NCBI GenBank assembly: GCA_026984455.1
Contig: JALSSC010000011.1
Coordinates: forward strand, 1-64,000
DNA from: Chromatiaceae bacterium
GTDB lineage: Bacteria > Pseudomonadota > Gammaproteobacteria > Chromatiales > Chromatiaceae
DNA length: 64,000 nt
Direction: 5' to 3'
The notes beneath the pieces were generated by a model. That model made no database searches, was not told the origin of the DNA, and worked only from the letters and a program-made list of their open reading frames with translations. How positions within the stretch are numbered: the first letter of the stretch is position 1; every line of letters starts with the position of its first letter. The translations under genes and the position numbers were made by a program. Positions 6,652 to 15,644 of the stretch are shown here, piece by piece.

Positions 6652-6996
6652 CTATATATCCCTTCCACAATGACTGCATACCGCCGCCTCGGATTTGACC
6701 CACTCAGCACAGTGAGGGCATTTCTTCGCGACATCCAGGTCGATTCCGCAATGCCCGCAGACCTCGGCCTCAGTTTTGATCAACTCGGCACAGTGAGGAC
6801 ATTTCTTGGCGAGCCCTTTGTCGATCAGACTCTTGTCGGAGGGAGGGATCAATACCGTGGCGACCAATGCGATCAGGGGGGAAAACACCAACCCGAGCAA
6901 CAGGAACCCGAATACATTGATGGTGCTGTGTCCGCGCGCAAAGGCATACAAGGCGACCAGAATCGAGAGCACGATCCAGAGAGTGATGTAGAGCAT
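6652..6996 (-). CDS. Membrane protein with two zinc ribbons
   Basis: A 114-residue protein; GGAG lies 7 nt before the start codon. The N-terminus has two membrane helices (about residues 2-20 and 26-50). The C-terminal half holds two near-identical zinc ribbons: CPHCAELIKTEAEVCGHCG and then CPHCAEWVKSEAAVCSHCG, each with two CxxC knuckles. The pair looks like an internal tandem duplication. Such double-zinc-ribbon membrane proteins are common in Proteobacteria without an assigned role. The rest of this small cluster (7277-8770) is on the same strand. Confidence 0.82.
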   Translation of the reverse strand: MLYITLWIVLSILVALYAFARGHSTINVFGFLLLGLVFSPLIALVATVLIPPSDKSLIDKGLAKKCPHCAELIKTEAEVCGHCGIDLDVAKKCPHCAEWVKSEAAVCSHCGRDI

Positions 6997-7276
6997 TTAT
7001 AGACTCCGTCACGTAAGATTGAAATGGATGGGGGTGAGATATGCCCGTCACGTATGGGGCGATGCGTCGCTTCGTAAGCGTCCACCCGTCGCGCATGGGT
7101 TTTCACCTCGCGCACGGAACCCTCGTGCCCCGAATCCAAGCGGACATAAGGTGAAGCGACAGCAAATCAGGATGCGGGGCGAGCGCTGCGCACAACGCCA
7201 AGGATCCACGTGTGACAGGTCTGTCTTTCACAAATGGGGCGTGCATCGACGCACGGCCTCTTACGAGGAGGCGCCG

Positions 7277-7822
7277 TCAGGGGGCGTCGTTATCGTTTTT
7301 TTCCTTTCGCCATTCCGCGGCCACCCGCCCCCCCTCCTGCAATTGGGCATGGAAGTAATCGCGAACAGCTTCGGGATCGAAGCTCAAAAAGGTGCCGCCG
7401 GCGGCGAAGTGCTGGATGAACACCTTGCCGACGGCATAGGTGGTGGCCCCATTCAGAAGCGAAGCGGAACCGGATGCCAGGGTCTGACCCACCCCCGGGA
7501 TGAATTTGGCCAGGCTCGCCGCCAGACTGGGCGACAGACTGGTGGATACGGTGCCACCGATCAGGCTGGCGATAGCGGAACGCCCGAGATCGGTTCTGAA
7601 TTCGATGTCGTAGGTCCCCGCCAAGCTATGCAGCATCTTGAGCTGTAAGGCGACCAAGGCGGCCAGGTCGACTACCGGGATGGGAACCAAACCGACTGCC
7701 ATGGCGCCAACTGTGTATTGTCGCAAGATGTGCTCGGCCGCCGCATGGCGATGCTCACGCATCAATTCGTCCCTCTCCACTGTTTGACCCTGATGCTCTC
7801 TGGGGTCGGTGTCGGTTGTCAT
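7277..7822 (-). CDS. DUF697-like membrane protein
   Basis: A 181-residue protein. A polar N-terminus is followed by HAAAEHILRQYTVGAMAVGL, a hydrophobic segment with PIPVVDLAALVALQLKML, then LAGTYDIEF and a second Gly/Ser-rich hydrophobic region near residues 85-135. Proline-containing membrane loops followed by the Q-K-M-L helix are characteristic of DUF697 (YcjF-type) proteins. These often occur near GTPases, but no GTPase gene is close here. The C-terminus is charged. It is probably an inner membrane protein. The 280 bp between this gene and 6996 contain no supportable gene. Confidence 0.75.
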   Translation of the reverse strand: MTTDTDPREHQGQTVERDELMREHRHAAAEHILRQYTVGAMAVGLVPIPVVDLAALVALQLKMLHSLAGTYDIEFRTDLGRSAIASLIGGTVSTSLSPSLAASLAKFIPGVGQTLASGSASLLNGATTYAVGKVFIQHFAAGGTFLSFDPEAVRDYFHAQLQEGGRVAAEWRKEKNDNDAP

Positions 7823-7866
7823 CTGTGGTTGACTCCTTCGGATCAGAGATGGGGTGTGTTACCGCG

Positions 7867-8352
7867 TCAGCCGGTGGCCTGAGGCCCGCCTGCGTAACCT
7901 GCCTTCGAGTCCTTGAGCTTACGTTTCCAAACCCGGCGGTGGCGGAACTTTTGCAATTCGAGATCGGAATCCACCGCGGCCTTGCATGCAAGGCAGTAAT
8001 GCAGTGTCATCTTCTCCAGGCTCGCTTCGAGTTCGGGCCATTGGGCCAGCTCGCCGTCAACGAGCCAGGCCAGCTTGATCTCGAAGGCCTCGCAGAAATC
8101 ACACAGTTGTTCAGTCAATGCCTCCCGCCCTTGTTGATCGAGTTCTTCGATCCACTGGCGCAACTCGGCTTTGTCGGGCGAGGGGTCTTTGTCCTGTCCT
8201 ATCCAGGCGGTAAAGCGCTCGGCGAGCGCCCGTTGGTCCGCTCCAGTGATACGGTTCACACCGTTGCGGATCCAGCTGCGCAGATCGGCGATGAACGCGC
8301 CACCCTCGGCGGAAAGGTGCGACAACTCGGCATCAAGAATCGTTTTATTCAT
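7867..8352 (-). CDS. Hypothetical soluble protein
   Basis: A 161-residue protein that I cannot assign to a family. It has no signal peptide or membrane helix. It is mostly helical, with acidic and Trp-containing segments (LRSWIRNGVNR, FTAWIGQDKD, LRQWIEELDQQ). A Cys-containing stretch (TLHYCLACKAAVDSD) near residues 115-130 precedes a strongly basic tail (RHRRVWKRKLKDSK). The CxxC could bind a metal, though only two further Cys are present (LCDFCEAF). It lies between the DUF697 gene and the His-rich gene on the same strand, so the three may form one unit. Confidence 0.65.
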   Translation of the reverse strand: MNKTILDAELSHLSAEGGAFIADLRSWIRNGVNRITGADQRALAERFTAWIGQDKDPSPDKAELRQWIEELDQQGREALTEQLCDFCEAFEIKLAWLVDGELAQWPELEASLEKMTLHYCLACKAAVDSDLELQKFRHRRVWKRKLKDSKAGYAGGPQATG

Positions 8353-8518
8353 CTTTCAAAAGCCATTTCCAACACGATAACGACCGATCTGAGGCAGTTA
8401 CGCGCACGCATCGGACACGAACGCGCTCCGGCGCGAATGGACGGCGGCGCGCAGGTAAGCGCTGTGCGACCACTCCCTTCTTGACACATCCCTGTGCTAC
8501 CCATGATCGACGGACCAA

Positions 8519-8770
8519 TCAGGAGGCAGCGGCCTCCGCGACCTCACCTTCGCCCTCATGTTCGTGATCATGTTCGTGATCATGGTCATGGCCACGATGG
8601 GCCAGGACACGATAACCGAGCGCCCCAACGATGATACCGGCGATACCGGCGAGGGCGGCCGGATTGGCCAACACGAAGGCCTTGATGGCGGCGCCAGTAG
8701 CGGTGATTGCACTGGCGCCCGCGGACGTCCCTTCTGCCGCAAGGTTAGCGGCGGTAGCTTCTGCTGCCAT
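8519..8770 (-). CDS. Small membrane protein with His/Asp/Glu-rich tail
   Basis: The start at 8770 is fixed by GAGGAG 7 nt upstream; the frame is open further but without a site. The 83-residue protein has an Ala/Thr-rich N-terminus, one Gly-rich membrane helix near residues 31-53 (AFVLANPAALAGIAGIIVGA), and a tail reading HRGHDHDHEHDHEHEGEGE. Alternating His with acids is typical of low-affinity divalent metal binding (Ni, Zn, Co or Cu), but here there is no enzyme or transporter domain. The function is unknown; metal buffering at the membrane is a guess. Confidence 0.75.
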   Translation of the reverse strand: MAAEATAANLAAEGTSAGASAITATGAAIKAFVLANPAALAGIAGIIVGALGYRVLAHRGHDHDHEHDHEHEGEGEVAEAAAS

Positions 8771-9454
8771 GATTGATCTCCTCATCGGATACGGTGGTTT
8801 TACGGAACTTCTTGTCGGACGGCTCCTGCGCCCCATGATACGGCATTCGAGGAAGGATTGCTCGGCATGGGCGCTGGATTGGAGCAACGCCAGGACAGTA
8901 TAGTACGCTTTCCACTTGCTTCGGTAACCTGTTTTCGGGGGGCGTGGCGGCCTCGCTCTGAGTTCATGCTGACCTGTCCCTGGCGACCAGGCGGGCGACG
9001 ATGGTCGTCCTGTGCGTATCGACGCATCACGATACACACACCCCCTGGAAGACTTGCCGGTAACAGATCAGGTGCTGCCCGGATACGTGAATGCGCTGAA
9101 CGACGGCCGTCTTCAAGGGCCCGCCTACTGGTGCGTTGCACACAGACAGACACGCCGTTAACCGGGAAAGACCTTGCCATCATCTCCATCGGGACCCGCC
9201 TCCACGCCGCGCTCGGGGGGCAGACCCACAAGCCACGGAAAACATGAATATTGCAGGGGTTTCCCCTCCCGGGCCAGGGACGGGAAAATGCAGGGGTGCC
9301 GGGGATATCCACCTGTGACAGGTATAAAATCTGGCCGCCAATGCACTCTGGGCCTGTCCGCTGCGGCTACGGGCCAACCGTGCAATGACCGGGATGCGCA
9401 CCGCCTCTGCCAGGCGCGTCCCAATCTCCGTGGTCTTCCTTGGCACTGCGTGCT
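8771..9454. other. 684-bp intergenic region without a supportable gene
   Basis: Several short frames exist on both strands but none shows family features or a good start. The right part, about 9238-9330, contains an imperfect dyad around TCCCGGGCCAGGGACGGGA, a direct repeat of TGCAGGGGT and the solo element end at 9310-9326. The rest shows nothing recognisable. Confidence 0.6.
9310..9328 (+). repeat. Solo right end of the MITE-like family, with TATAAA box
   Basis: CACCTGTGACAGGTATAAA matches the right end of the dispersed element (CACGTGCGACGGGTATAAT) at 15 of 19 positions. It ends in a TATAAA box about 127 nt before the SPFH gene start. No matching left end or core is recognisable, so it is a remnant or an independent promoter motif. 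Confidence 0.5.
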
Positions 9455-10591
9455 ATGTCGCGGAAGGTGCCGTTACGTCAGTCGATTTGGATTGAAGTCT
9501 CAGTGAACCAACACACGCCGCCAAGATCGGCCCCGTCCGCTCCGCCTTCCAACCGAGATTCGTCCCGGGTCGGCAAGGCCCCATGGCCGCGCCGATTGCG
9601 GACCCATCTGCATTTGTTCCTGGCCCTCGTGCTACTGACCGTAGGGATCGTTGTCCTCCTTGCGGATCGCATCTTCGTCATCATCCCCGCCGGCCATGTC
9701 GGTGCGCTGTGGAACCGGTTCACCGGTACCCGGGTGGATCGGGTATACGGAGAGGGTCTGCACATCATCAGTCCGCTGGACAGGATGACTGCCTACGAGG
9801 TACGTAAACAGATCGCCTATTACGACCTGGATGTCCTGTCGATAGAAGGGCTGACTCTGCGCATGAAGTTGGCGATTCGTTTCAGGCCTGAGTACAGCAT
9901 GGTGGGATTGCTCCATGAAACCATCGGGCCCGACTATCTGATTCGGGTCGTCATGCCCCAGACTGAATCAGTAGTCCGTAAGGAACTCGGCAATGCCACC
10001 GCTGTCCAGATCTACACCAATGAGGGAGGCGTGTTGACCCGGGCCATGCTCAAGGCGATGAACGAGGCGGGGCGTAATCTGGTCGAGATTGAGGATATTA
10101 TTATTCGCACGATTCGCTTGCCGCAAATCGTGAAGACCGCGATCGAAGATAAGATAAAACAGCAGCAATTGATGAAGTCATACGTCTACCGGCGCAAGAC
10201 GGCCATTGCAGAGGCACAACGCAAGCGTATCGCCGGCGCAGGTGTACGTGATTATCAGGCGATCGTCGGGGAGACCTTGAGCGATCGGTTGCTGGTTTTC
10301 CAGGGCATCCAGGCGACGCGTGATCTGGCGGTCTCGGAAAACCCGAAGACTCTGATCGTCGGCGCGGGATCGAGCAAGCTGGCGCTGCCTATCTTTCTAG
10401 GTGATATGACGAAAGGCGCAGGTACAGGACAGCCCGGTGGGAAATTCATCGAGTCGGATTTCGTATCGGACCTGACCACGCCCCATGCCCATGACGCCAA
10501 GACCATCAGGGCGCTTTCAAATCCCACGCATATGCTACCATATCCCTCGCAGACAGAGACGGGTACGGCCGCCACGAAGCAATCGCCATAG
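9455..10591 (+). CDS. SPFH/Band 7 (prohibitin-like) membrane protein
   Basis: About 378 residues from ATG 9455; GTG at 9503 is an equally possible start, as neither has a clear ribosome-binding site. A basic, Pro/Ser-rich N-terminus leads to one membrane helix (LFLALVLLTVGIVVLLADRI). The SPFH domain follows: FVIIPAGHVGALWNRFTGTR, GEGLHIISPLDRMTAYEVRK, then FRPEY and IRVVMPQTESVVRKELGN. A long charged helix (IKQQQLMKSYVYRRKTAIAE) ends the domain, as in prohibitins. Such proteins oligomerise in the membrane and scaffold proteases or microdomains. It is distinct from the QmcA-type protein at 43032. The gene is less GC-rich by eye than its core neighbours. Confidence 0.85.
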   Translation: MSRKVPLRQSIWIEVSVNQHTPPRSAPSAPPSNRDSSRVGKAPWPRRLRTHLHLFLALVLLTVGIVVLLADRIFVIIPAGHVGALWNRFTGTRVDRVYGEGLHIISPLDRMTAYEVRKQIAYYDLDVLSIEGLTLRMKLAIRFRPEYSMVGLLHETIGPDYLIRVVMPQTESVVRKELGNATAVQIYTNEGGVLTRAMLKAMNEAGRNLVEIEDIIIRTIRLPQIVKTAIEDKIKQQQLMKSYVYRRKTAIAEAQRKRIAGAGVRDYQAIVGETLSDRLLVFQGIQATRDLAVSENPKTLIVGAGSSKLALPIFLGDMTKGAGTGQPGGKFIESDFVSDLTTPHAHDAKTIRALSNPTHMLPYPSQTETGTAATKQSP

Positions 10592-10592
10592 C

Positions 10593-10627
10593 GCCCGTTT
10601 GCGGGGAGGCGCCCGCCGCAAACGGGC
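10593..10627. terminator. Hairpin between convergent genes
   Basis: GCCCGTTTGCGG and CCGCAAACGGGC form a perfect 12-bp stem with an 11-nt loop directly after the SPFH stop codon and before the end of glgA on the other strand. No T-run follows on either strand, so it may be a Rho-assisted or mRNA-stabilising structure rather than a classic intrinsic terminator. Confidence 0.5.
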
Positions 10628-10692
10628 AGAATAAGCCCGCAGACAGGGGCATTATTCGATCCTGATGCGATCGGACCGGCACGTATCGGCTA

Positions 10693-12198
10693 TCAGGACC
10701 CGTCACGCCGGAGATCGCCCACGGCAGTTCGGTAGAGTTCGAGATAGCGCCGTGCGCTGGCCTGCCAACTGAAATCCTGGCGCATCCCGGTGACCATCAG
10801 CCGTCGCCAGCCGTCCGGGTCGTTGGCGCGCAGGGCCAGGGCCTGACGGATGGCATACCAGAGCCCCTCGATATCCGTATGCTCGAACAGGAACCCGGTG
10901 GCCCGTGCCGTCTCCAGGTTGTCCGGGGTGGCGTCCACCACCGTATCGGCCAGGCCCCCGGTGCGATGGACGACGGGCACGCTGCCGTAGCGCAGGCTGT
11001 ACATCTGGTTGAGGCCGCAGGGCTCGAACCGCGACGGCATGAGAAAGGCATCGCTGCCGGCCTCGATGCGGTGCGCCCGGGGCTCGTCATAGCCCAAATA
11101 GAGGCCAATGCGCCCCGGGTGGGCGGCATGGGCCTCGGCCAAGGCCCTCTGCAGGGCGGGGTCGCCCGTCCCCTGTACCACCAGTTGCACCCCGGGTCGC
11201 TCCAGTAGGCGGGGCAGGATGCCGAGGATCAGGTCCACCCCCTTCTGCGGGACCAGGCGGCCGATGTGCGCGAACAGGAAGGCATCGGGGTCTTCCGGCA
11301 ATCCGAACTCCCGTTGCAGGTCCAACTTGGCCTCCACCTTGGGACCCGGCTCGTCGGCATCGTAGTGGTGGTGGAGGGCGGGGTCGGTGGCGGGATTCCA
11401 GTAGTCGTAGTCGATGCCGTTGAGGATGCCGCTGAAGCGCTCACCGAGGTGGCGCAGGAGGCCGTCCAGGCCGTAACCCAGGTGCGGGGTGAGGACCTCT
11501 TTCGCATAGGTGGGGCTCACCGTGTTCACCCGGTCCGAGAAACCGATGCCGCCCTTGATGAAGGAGAAGCCCCCGTGAAACTCCAGCCCGTCGGGCCGCC
11601 ACAGGTCACGAGGCAGGCCCAGGCGGTCGAAGGTGGCGCGGTCGTACAGGCCCTGGTAACTCAGATTGTGGATGGTGAACAGGGTCGCCGGTCGCCCGGG
11701 CGCGTCATGCAACAGCACCGGCGCGAGCCCGGTCTGCCAATCGTTGCCGTGGAACAGATCCGGCGCCCAGCCGAGTCCGGCCCGGTCCATGGCCATGAGG
11801 GCGAGGACGCGCCCGAACAGGGTGAAGCGGTCGGCGTTGTCCCCCCAGTCACGTCCGGTGAGATCGGTGTAGGGATTACCGCCGCGATCGAAATGTCCAT
11901 GGGCGGAAACCAAATAGAGGGGCACACCGTTGCCGGGCATCCGCCCCCCCAGGATATGCACCGGCTCGCCGGCGCCGGGCACCTCCAGGGTGGTCAGGGT
12001 CTCCAGTTCACCCGCCGCATGCAGGGCCCGGGGAAAGGCCGGCAGGACCAGACGCACGTCCTGGCCGAGGGCCGCCAGTGCCGCCGGCAGGGAACCGGCC
12101 ACATCCGCCAGCCCCCCGGTCTTGATCAGCGGCAGGGCCTCGCTGGCCGCGAACAGGATGCGCAGGGGGGATTCCGTGGAGGCGTCGTGGGCGTGCAT
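10693..12198 (-). CDS. glgA: Glycogen synthase (ADP-glucose type)
   Basis: A 501-residue GT5 glycosyltransferase of normal length. It transfers glucose from ADP-glucose to the non-reducing end of glycogen. The N-terminal ADP-glucose loop KTGGLADVAGSLP is at residues 26-38. HGNDWQTGLAPVLL marks the first Rossmann domain. The C-terminal domain has IGRLVPQKGVD, a Gly-rich nucleotide site, and the catalytic MPSRFEPCGLNQMYSLRYG motif with its Glu. TGGLADTV completes the GT5 signature. The other glg genes are not in the window. It lies back to back with pgi, so both genes of hexose-phosphate storage and interconversion share the 12199-12622 intergenic region. Confidence 0.96.
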   Translation of the reverse strand: MHAHDASTESPLRILFAASEALPLIKTGGLADVAGSLPAALAALGQDVRLVLPAFPRALHAAGELETLTTLEVPGAGEPVHILGGRMPGNGVPLYLVSAHGHFDRGGNPYTDLTGRDWGDNADRFTLFGRVLALMAMDRAGLGWAPDLFHGNDWQTGLAPVLLHDAPGRPATLFTIHNLSYQGLYDRATFDRLGLPRDLWRPDGLEFHGGFSFIKGGIGFSDRVNTVSPTYAKEVLTPHLGYGLDGLLRHLGERFSGILNGIDYDYWNPATDPALHHHYDADEPGPKVEAKLDLQREFGLPEDPDAFLFAHIGRLVPQKGVDLILGILPRLLERPGVQLVVQGTGDPALQRALAEAHAAHPGRIGLYLGYDEPRAHRIEAGSDAFLMPSRFEPCGLNQMYSLRYGSVPVVHRTGGLADTVVDATPDNLETARATGFLFEHTDIEGLWYAIRQALALRANDPDGWRRLMVTGMRQDFSWQASARRYLELYRTAVGDLRRDGS

Positions 12199-12230
12199 GG
12201 ACCTGACCCGAAGAAGAATGGAAATGCATT

Positions 12231-12236
12231 ATTATA
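12231..12236 (-). promoter_or_regulatory. Candidate -10 box for glgA (TATAAT)
   Basis: On the minus strand TATAAT lies about 32 nt upstream of the glgA start, in an AT-rich patch (ATATTTATATAATAATGC) that stands out from the GC-rich surroundings. No convincing -35 hexamer is seen at 17 nt. Confidence 0.4.
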
Positions 12237-12423
12237 TAAATATGCGCTGGAAAAGCCCCTGATTTCTTGTCCGGCCCCCTGGCGGCCCGCAATTCTCCGA
12301 CAAGGATGAATGCGGCGCAAAACCGATGTGCGTGCCTGTCACGGTCCCCACCGTACCCCACCTTTCGCCTCCCGCTCGGAGACACCAGCCGCCCTGAAAA
12401 CATGAACATCCATACGTGGTCGA

Positions 12424-12589
12424 TATACACCCGTCACACGGGGACATTTCGCTACTGCGGCGGCCCCCCGCAGGCCCGGGCGGTGTGGCGCGATTGCTCG
12501 CCATAGTCCCCGCTGTGGCGCGCTTTTGCGCCTTGCCCAGGGCCACCGGGCACCCTCGAAAAACGAAATATTCAGGTGCGACGGGTATA
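12424..12589. mobile_element. MITE-like element, copy B (core only, about 166 bp)
   Basis: The left end is TATACACCCGTCACACGGGG and the right end GAAATATTCAGGTGCGACGG followed by GTATA. The core runs from TCGCTACTGCGGCGGCCCCC to CACCCTCGAAAAACGA, in the same direction as in copy C. The 43-bp accessory module found in copies A, C and D is absent, so this is the minimal form. Its right end lies 33 nt upstream of the pgi start and finishes in TATAGAAT. No coding sequence is inside. Confidence 0.78.
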
Positions 12590-12622
12590 GAATCCCCCGC
12601 AGACCACAGCAAGGAGATCACC

Positions 12623-14266
12623 ATGCCCGCCATCCACGACACCCCCCAGTGGGCCGCCCTGAACCATCACCGTGAGGTCATGGAACCGCGTCACCTGCGC
12701 CATCTGTTCGCGGAGGATCCGCAGCGCTTCGAGCAGATGACCCTGCGCGCCGCCGGTTTGATGCTGGACTATTCCAAGAACCGGGTCACCCGCAACACCC
12801 TCGAACTCCTGTTCGAACTGGCCGAGGCGGCGGACCTGGACGGCTGGATCCGGCGCATGTTCTCGGGCGACCGCATCAACAACACCGAAGGCCGGGCGGT
12901 ACTGCACGTGGCCCTGCGCAACCGCAGTGGGCGTCCAGTGTGGGTGGACGGCGAGGATGTCATGCCCAAGGTCGAGCGGGTGCTGGAGCACATGGCGGAC
13001 TTCAGCCGGCGGGTACGTAGCGGGGAATGGGTCGGGTACACCGGCCGCGCCATCAGCGACGTCGTCAACATCGGTATCGGCGGCTCCAATCTCGGGCCGA
13101 AGATGGTCTGCCGGGCCCTGGGCCATTTTCACGACGGGCCGCGGGTGCATTTCGTCTCCAACGTGGACCCCACGCACGTGGGCGAGACACTCGCCCGCCT
13201 GGACCCCGAGACCACCCTGTTCGTGGTGGCCTCCAAGACCTTCACCACCCAGGAGACCCTGGCCAACGCCCGCGCGGCGCGCGCCTGGTGTCTGGACGGC
13301 CTGGGTGACGAGGCGGCCGTGGCCCGCCATTTCGTGGCGGTCTCCACCCATGCCGAACGGGTGGCCGAGTTCGGAATCGACACCGCCAACATGTTCGAGT
13401 TCTGGGACTGGGTGGGTGGCCGTTATTCCCTGTGGTCGGCCATCGGTCTGCCCATCTGCCTGGCCCTGGGCATGGAACGCTTCGTGGCCTTGCTGGAGGG
13501 CGCCCACGCCATGGACGAGCACTTCGTCACCGCCGCGCCCTCCGAAAACATGCCGGTGATCCTGGGCCTGCTGGGCATCTGGTATACGGATTTTCTCGGC
13601 ACCACGAGCCAGGCGATCCTCCCCTACGACCAATACCTGCGCCACTTGCCGGCCTATCTGCAACAGTTGGAGATGGAGAGCAACGGCAAGCGCGTCACCC
13701 GCGACGGCCAGCCGGTGGCCTATCCCACCGCGCCGGTGATCTGGGGCGAGCCCGGCACCGACGGGCAACACGCCTTCTACCAACTCATCCACCAGGGTAC
13801 GCAATCGATCCCCTGCGACTTCATCGCCGCGGTGAACAATCCGAATGACCGCCTGGGGATGCACGCCATGCTGCTCGCCAACTGTTTCGCCCAGAGCGAG
13901 GCCCTGATGCGCGGCCGCAGCCACGAAGAGGCCCTGCAGGAACTCCTGCAGCAGGGCATGGCGGCCGAAGCGGCCGAGGCCCTGGCCCCGCACCGGGTCT
14001 TCCCGGGCAACCGCCCCAGCAACACCCTGCTCATGGAGCGCCTCGAACCCCGCACCCTGGGCGCCCTCATCGCCCTCTACGAGCACAAGGTCTTCGTCCA
14101 GGGCGTGATCTGGGGCATCGACTCCTTCGATCAATGGGGGGTGGAGCTGGGCAAGCAACTGGCGGGGGTGATCCTGCCCGAACTGGAACAAGGGCTGGTG
14201 CGCGACAGCCATGACGCCTCCACCCGCGGCCTGCTCGACTACTGCCTGCGCCATCGCCGACCATGA
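12623..14266 (+). CDS. pgi: Glucose-6-phosphate isomerase
   Basis: A 547-residue enzyme starting at ATG 12623 with AAGGAGAT just upstream; the frame is open further left through the repeat element but that part is not protein-like. It interconverts glucose-6-phosphate and fructose-6-phosphate in glycolysis, gluconeogenesis and glycogen turnover. Visible motifs: [15 protein letters not shown] (phosphate loop), [13 protein letters not shown], the first PGI signature region around [20 protein letters not shown], and [16 protein letters not shown] near the C-terminus. The length is normal. Its stop overlaps the trkA start (ATGA), so the K+ uptake genes are probably co-transcribed with it. Confidence 0.97.
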   Translation: MPAIHDTPQWAALNHHREVMEPRHLRHLFAEDPQRFEQMTLRAAGLMLDYSKNRVTRNTLELLFELAEAADLDGWIRRMFSGDRINNTEGRAVLHVALRNRSGRPVWVDGEDVMPKVERVLEHMADFSRRVRSGEWVGYTGRAISDVVNIGIGGSNLGPKMVCRALGHFHDGPRVHFVSNVDPTHVGETLARLDPETTLFVVASKTFTTQETLANARAARAWCLDGLGDEAAVARHFVAVSTHAERVAEFGIDTANMFEFWDWVGGRYSLWSAIGLPICLALGMERFVALLEGAHAMDEHFVTAAPSENMPVILGLLGIWYTDFLGTTSQAILPYDQYLRHLPAYLQQLEMESNGKRVTRDGQPVAYPTAPVIWGEPGTDGQHAFYQLIHQGTQSIPCDFIAAVNNPNDRLGMHAMLLANCFAQSEALMRGRSHEEALQELLQQGMAAEAAEALAPHRVFPGNRPSNTLLMERLEPRTLGALIALYEHKVFVQGVIWGIDSFDQWGVELGKQLAGVILPELEQGLVRDSHDASTRGLLDYCLRHRRP

Positions 14267-15636
14267 AGATCATCATCCTGGGTGCCGGCCAGGTGGGGAC
14301 CTCGGTGGCCGAAAACCTGGCCCGGGAGGCCAACGACATCACCGTGGTGGACACCCGCGACGACCTCCTCCGGGAACTCCAGGACCGCCTCGACCTGGGC
14401 ACGGTGCAGGGCTACGGCGCCCGCCCGGAGGTCCTGCGCCGCGCCGGGGCCGAGGACGCCGACCTGATCCTCGCCGTCACCAACAGCGACGAGACCAACA
14501 TGGTGGCCTGCCAGGTGGCCTACACCCTGTTCCAGACCCCCAAGAAGATCGCCCGGGTGCGCGCCCAAGACTATTTGCACTATCCCCGCCTGTTCACCCC
14601 CGAGGCCCTGCCCATCGACGTCATCATCAGCCCCGAGCAGCTGGTGACCGATTACATTCTGCGCCTGATCGAGAATCCCGGCGCCCTCCAGGTGATGGAC
14701 TTCGCCGAAGGACGGGCGCGGCTGGTGGGTATCCGCGCCCATCATGGCGGCCCCCTCGTGGGTCACGCCCTGCGCACCCTGTACCAGCACATGCCGGGGG
14801 TCGAGGCGCGGGTCGCCGCCATCTACCGCCGGGACCGGGCCATCCAACCCGAGGGCGACACCGTGATCGAGGCCGACGACGAGGTCTTCTTCATCGCCGC
14901 CGCCGAACACATCCGCGCGGTGATGAGCGAGCTGCGGCGCCTCGACCGGCCCTATCGGCGCATCATGCTCGCCGGGGGAGGCAACATCGGCAAGCGCCTG
15001 GCCGAGTCCCTCGAAGACCGCTTCCGGGTCAAGATCGTCGAACGCGACCGGGTCCGTGCGCAATGGGTGGCCGAGCAGCTGGAACGCACCATCGTCCTCC
15101 ACGGAGACGCCGCCGATGAGGACCTGCTGCTGGAAGAGAACATAGACCACACCGACGTCTTCTGCGCCGTCACCGACGACGACGAGGCCAATATCCTCTC
15201 TGCCATGCTCGCCAAGCGCCTGGGGGCGCGCAAGGTCATGGCCCTCATCAACCGCCCCGCTTACGTTGACCTGGTCCAGTCGGGGGCGGTGGACGTGGCC
15301 ATCTCCCCCCAGCAGGCCACCATCGGCACCCTCCTCGCCCAGGTGCGCAAGGGTGACGTGGTCAAGGTCCACTCCCTGCGCCGCGGTGTGGCCGAGGCCA
15401 TCGAGGCGGTGGCCCATGGCGATCGTCACTCCTCTCGGGTGGTGGGCCGGCGCGTGGATGAGATAGGTCTGCCCCCGGGCACCAGTATCGGCGCCATCGT
15501 CCGCGGCGACGAGGTGCACATGGCCCATCACGACACCCGCATCGAAGCCGGCGACCACCTGATCCTGTTCCTCGCCGACAAACGCCGAATCCCAGAGGTG
15601 GAGAAGCTGTTCCAGGTGGGCGTGACCTTCCTCTAG
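14263..15636 (+). CDS. trkA: Trk system K+ uptake regulatory protein TrkA
   Basis: A 457-residue cytoplasmic protein with two RCK (TrkA-N plus TrkA-C) units. The first begins [20 protein letters not shown], a classic NAD-binding GxGxxG, with the acidic strand end VVDTRDD. The second starts near residue 230 with [17 protein letters not shown]. TrkA-C domains follow each Rossmann unit (around residues 140-215 and 375-450). It gates the TrkH channel in response to NAD(H) and ATP. It overlaps pgi by 4 nt and is followed 8 nt later by trkH, so the partner pair is complete. Confidence 0.96.
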   Translation: MKIIILGAGQVGTSVAENLAREANDITVVDTRDDLLRELQDRLDLGTVQGYGARPEVLRRAGAEDADLILAVTNSDETNMVACQVAYTLFQTPKKIARVRAQDYLHYPRLFTPEALPIDVIISPEQLVTDYILRLIENPGALQVMDFAEGRARLVGIRAHHGGPLVGHALRTLYQHMPGVEARVAAIYRRDRAIQPEGDTVIEADDEVFFIAAAEHIRAVMSELRRLDRPYRRIMLAGGGNIGKRLAESLEDRFRVKIVERDRVRAQWVAEQLERTIVLHGDAADEDLLLEENIDHTDVFCAVTDDDEANILSAMLAKRLGARKVMALINRPAYVDLVQSGAVDVAISPQQATIGTLLAQVRKGDVVKVHSLRRGVAEAIEAVAHGDRHSSRVVGRRVDEIGLPPGTSIGAIVRGDEVHMAHHDTRIEAGDHLILFLADKRRIPEVEKLFQVGVTFL

Positions 15637-15644
15637 CCCGAATA

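Noticed and set aside
9158-9506. Short frames on both strands before the SPFH gene
   Set aside because: They overlap each other, lack motifs, and cross the repeat end at 9310.
10593-10627. Classic intrinsic terminator after the SPFH gene
   Set aside because: The stem is strong but there is no T-run on either strand, so it is listed only as a hairpin of uncertain function.
12572-14254. Minus-strand frame opposite pgi
   Set aside because: Shadow of pgi in GC-rich DNA; no motifs and no start signal.
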